Positions 62,421 through 64,000 of a stretch of 64,000 bases of DNA are shown piece by piece. Both the position numbers and the translations under genes were made by a program. Positions within the stretch are counted from its first letter, which is position 1, and each line of letters opens with the position of its first letter. Origin of the DNA: Staphylococcus pseudintermedius (GTDB lineage Bacteria > Bacillota > Bacilli > Staphylococcales > Staphylococcaceae); NCBI RefSeq assembly GCF_001792775.2, contig NZ_MLGE02000014.1, positions 1-64,000 of the forward strand. Direction: 5' to 3'. Below the pieces are notes generated by a model. That model did no database searches and had not been told where the DNA came from. It saw only the letters and a program-made list of their open reading frames with translations.

Positions 62421-62798
62421 TTATCGCATATCATAACTTTTTGGTAAAGTCTTTACCCATGTAAATAAGACCACCGTTTGTATTACAACCATAACCAATA
62501 ATCCTAGGCGAATCATTGTCACATCCACCATCCAAATCGAGAATCCCACTACAATGTATAAACTAATTAATAATTGTATTTTCTTTTTCATCGTATAGCC
62601 ACGATGTTTACGAAAATCTTCAACGTAAGCTTGATACACCTTTGTTTGTATAAGCCAATCATGAAAACGATCGGAACTCTTCGCAAAACAGAGTACAGCG
62701 ACAAGTAAAAAAGGCGTTGTAGGCAATAATGGTAAAACGGCGCCTGCAAAACCTAATAATGTAAAGATACCCCCTATGCCCAGTAAAAGATATCGCAT
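62421..62798 (-). CDS. YbaN/DUF454-family inner membrane protein
   Basis: 125 residues. GIGGIFTLLGFAGAVLPLLP with the TTPFLLVAVLCFAKSS motif is the DUF454 signature; WL--KVYQAYVEDFRKHRG follows, then two hydrophobic spans. Function unknown across the family. AAGGAG before ATG 62798. Confidence 0.88.
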   Translation of the reverse strand: MRYLLLGIGGIFTLLGFAGAVLPLLPTTPFLLVAVLCFAKSSDRFHDWLIQTKVYQAYVEDFRKHRGYTMKKKIQLLISLYIVVGFSIWMVDVTMIRLGLLVMVVIQTVVLFTWVKTLPKSYDMR

Positions 62799-62921
62799 TA
62801 TCCTATACTCCTTTATTCATAATAAATTTGCGTTCATGCTTGGTGTCGAACTTTTATCTCTAAAACTATCATAACGACTCTTTCACAAAAAAACAATCGT
62901 CTTTTCAAAGATGCGACCGTC

Positions 62922-64000
62922 CTATACATCACTTCGACGTTCAGTTATTGCTTGTTGTGCGACTTTTGTAAACGCCATGTCCTGCATGGGTGGGTTATGC
63001 AGGCCTGCGCGCATGTCTCGAAAATATCGTTGCAATGGGCGCTCCATTTCTAAACTTTTTGCACCGACGATACGCATCGCCAAATCAATCACGTCCAATC
63101 CTTCATTCATCACTACGACTTTACTTGCAGCGGTTTCTGCAGCAACAACATCTTGTGGTGTCATTTTTTGGTAAGCACGTGCAGTACTCCATAGTAAATG
63201 CCTCGCTGTAATGAGTTTTGTTTCCATTTGACCGATATTTTGTTGCACAACCGGTAAGTCTGCAATCGTCCCTTCAATGCTATTCGGACTATATTCTAAT
63301 GCAAAATCAACTGCATAATCTCGAGCAGCTTGGGCAATACCTAAATAAGTTGCGGGAATGTGTAATAACCAACCATTTTGATACGGTGGCCCTTCTCCTC
63401 TGATTTCGATGAGCTGGTCTGGTTGAACTGGCACATCATTCAGTATCACATCATGACTTTCTGTCGCACGCATGCCGACCATATTCCAATTATTGGCAAT
63501 TTCTAAACCTGGCGTATCTTTCTTGACCATAAAAAAGCCTACTTGTTCTTTTTCAGGGATGTAGGCTGCCACAATGATATGTGTTAAGACAGGACTCATC
63601 GACGTAAATGTTTTAACACCATTTAAAATAAAATGGTTATTTTCAAAGCGCGCATACGTTTGGGGGCGTCCACCTCTTGTAGGACTGCCTGTTTCCGCTT
63701 CACTTACCGCTCTATTTGCCAGTGCGCCGTTTTTCACTGCTTCAGCAAAATCATCTAAAATCGCTTTATCCCAAATGCGACGTTCAAACACTTCCCCTAC
63801 AAGTGCAATGTGCCAACCAATTGAAAGTGCAGTAGGTCCATCAATCGACCCAAGTACTGACTGGAGGACGACCATATCTTCTAAAGTGGCTCCTCGTCCG
63901 CCGTACGATTCAGGTAATGTCAATTGCGTATACCCCTCATCAACTAACCATTGAATATTCTCGTGAGGAAAACGATGCGCTCGATCATTACTTTGCGCAT
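62922..64000 (-). CDS. Acyl-CoA dehydrogenase family protein (5' end outside window)
   Basis: The frame is open from 64000 to the stop at 62922 (359 codons seen); TTG at 63923 is internal, since the codons upstream (NIQWLVDEGYTQLTLP) fit the family. LPESYGGRGAT (N-terminal domain), SEAETGSPTRGGRP (flavin-contact region), VGMRATESHDVILNDVPV (middle domain), C-terminal helical bundle with MRIVGAKSLEMERPLQRYFRDMRA split by family-typical residues. Flavin-dependent oxidation of an acyl-CoA, or a DszC-like monooxygenase relative. Substrate unknown. Confidence 0.88.
   Translation of the reverse strand, partial: AQSNDRAHRFPHENIQWLVDEGYTQLTLPESYGGRGATLEDMVVLQSVLGSIDGPTALSIGWHIALVGEVFERRIWDKAILDDFAEAVKNGALANRAVSEAETGSPTRGGRPQTYARFENNHFILNGVKTFTSMSPVLTHIIVAAYIPEKEQVGFFMVKKDTPGLEIANNWNMVGMRATESHDVILNDVPVQPDQLIEIRGEGPPYQNGWLLHIPATYLGIAQAARDYAVDFALEYSPNSIEGTIADLPVVQQNIGQMETKLITARHLLWSTARAYQKMTPQDVVAAETAASKVVVMNEGLDVIDLAMRIVGAKSLEMERPLQRYFRDMRAGLHNPPMQDMAFTKVAQQAITERRSDV

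Overview
The window is a chromosomal segment of a Staphylococcus. The S10-spc-alpha ribosomal operon, FemX, FhuD2, the molybdenum-cofactor genes and their order all match the staphylococcal pattern. A Leloir galactose cluster (galK-galE-galT-galR) and a sialic-acid cluster with a GntR-type regulator sit between genes that, as I recall, are close neighbours in S. aureus. This points to a non-aureus species, perhaps of the S. intermedius group. The genus is firm; the species is inference.

Layout. 1-2.8 kb: an accessory segment at the 3' end of rpsI. It is bounded by two direct copies of the rpsI 3' end plus terminator, and holds an AlbA_2/Schlafen-like ATP-binding regulator, the decayed C-terminus of a second one, an 89-bp tandem repeat and group II intron debris. 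2.8-21.5 kb: one long minus-strand run, read from right to left: S10 operon (rpsJ-rplC-rplD-rplW-rplB-rpsS-rplV-rpsC-rplP-rpmC-rpsQ), spc operon (rplN to adk), infA-rpmJ-rpsM-rpsK-rpoA-rplQ, then the energising module of ECF vitamin transporters (ecfA1-ecfA2-ecfT), truA, and rplM-rpsI. 21.5-29.9 kb: small membrane proteins, a purine permease with a third intron remnant just behind its terminator, topB, a GNAT protein, an AEC transporter and a 56-aa coiled-coil protein. 30-40.2 kb: aminotransferase, RND efflux pump, FemX (first glycine of the peptidoglycan bridge), VOC and MarR proteins, and a secreted EEP-family nuclease. 40.3-49 kb: molybdenum-cofactor synthesis (moaA-mobA-moaD-moaE-mobB-moeA, divergent moaC, moaB, moeB) followed by the molybdate transporter modABC. 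49.1-53.9 kb: galactose utilisation with its LacI-type regulator. 54-56.3 kb: fdhD, a GNAT protein and bioY. 56.4-60.6 kb: ROK kinase, GntR regulator, nanA and a sodium:solute symporter. 60.6-64 kb: a hairpin-repeat array, Fur-boxed fhuD2, a YbaN-family protein and an acyl-CoA dehydrogenase cut by the window edge.

How parts fit. The Moco genes, ModABC and FdhD together serve molybdoenzymes such as nitrate reductase or formate dehydrogenase, none of which is encoded here. The gal and nan clusters feed host-derived sugars into glycolysis and show operator-like palindromes and CcpA (cre) sites. BioY carries a BirA-like operator, and can use the EcfA1A2T module encoded about 50 kb away.

The strongest unusual signals are: (1) the rpsI-bounded island remnant, (2) three degenerate group IIC-like introns, each 2-3 nt beyond a rho-independent terminator, and (3) two families of long intergenic hairpin repeats. 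I did not find a clearly new multi-gene system.
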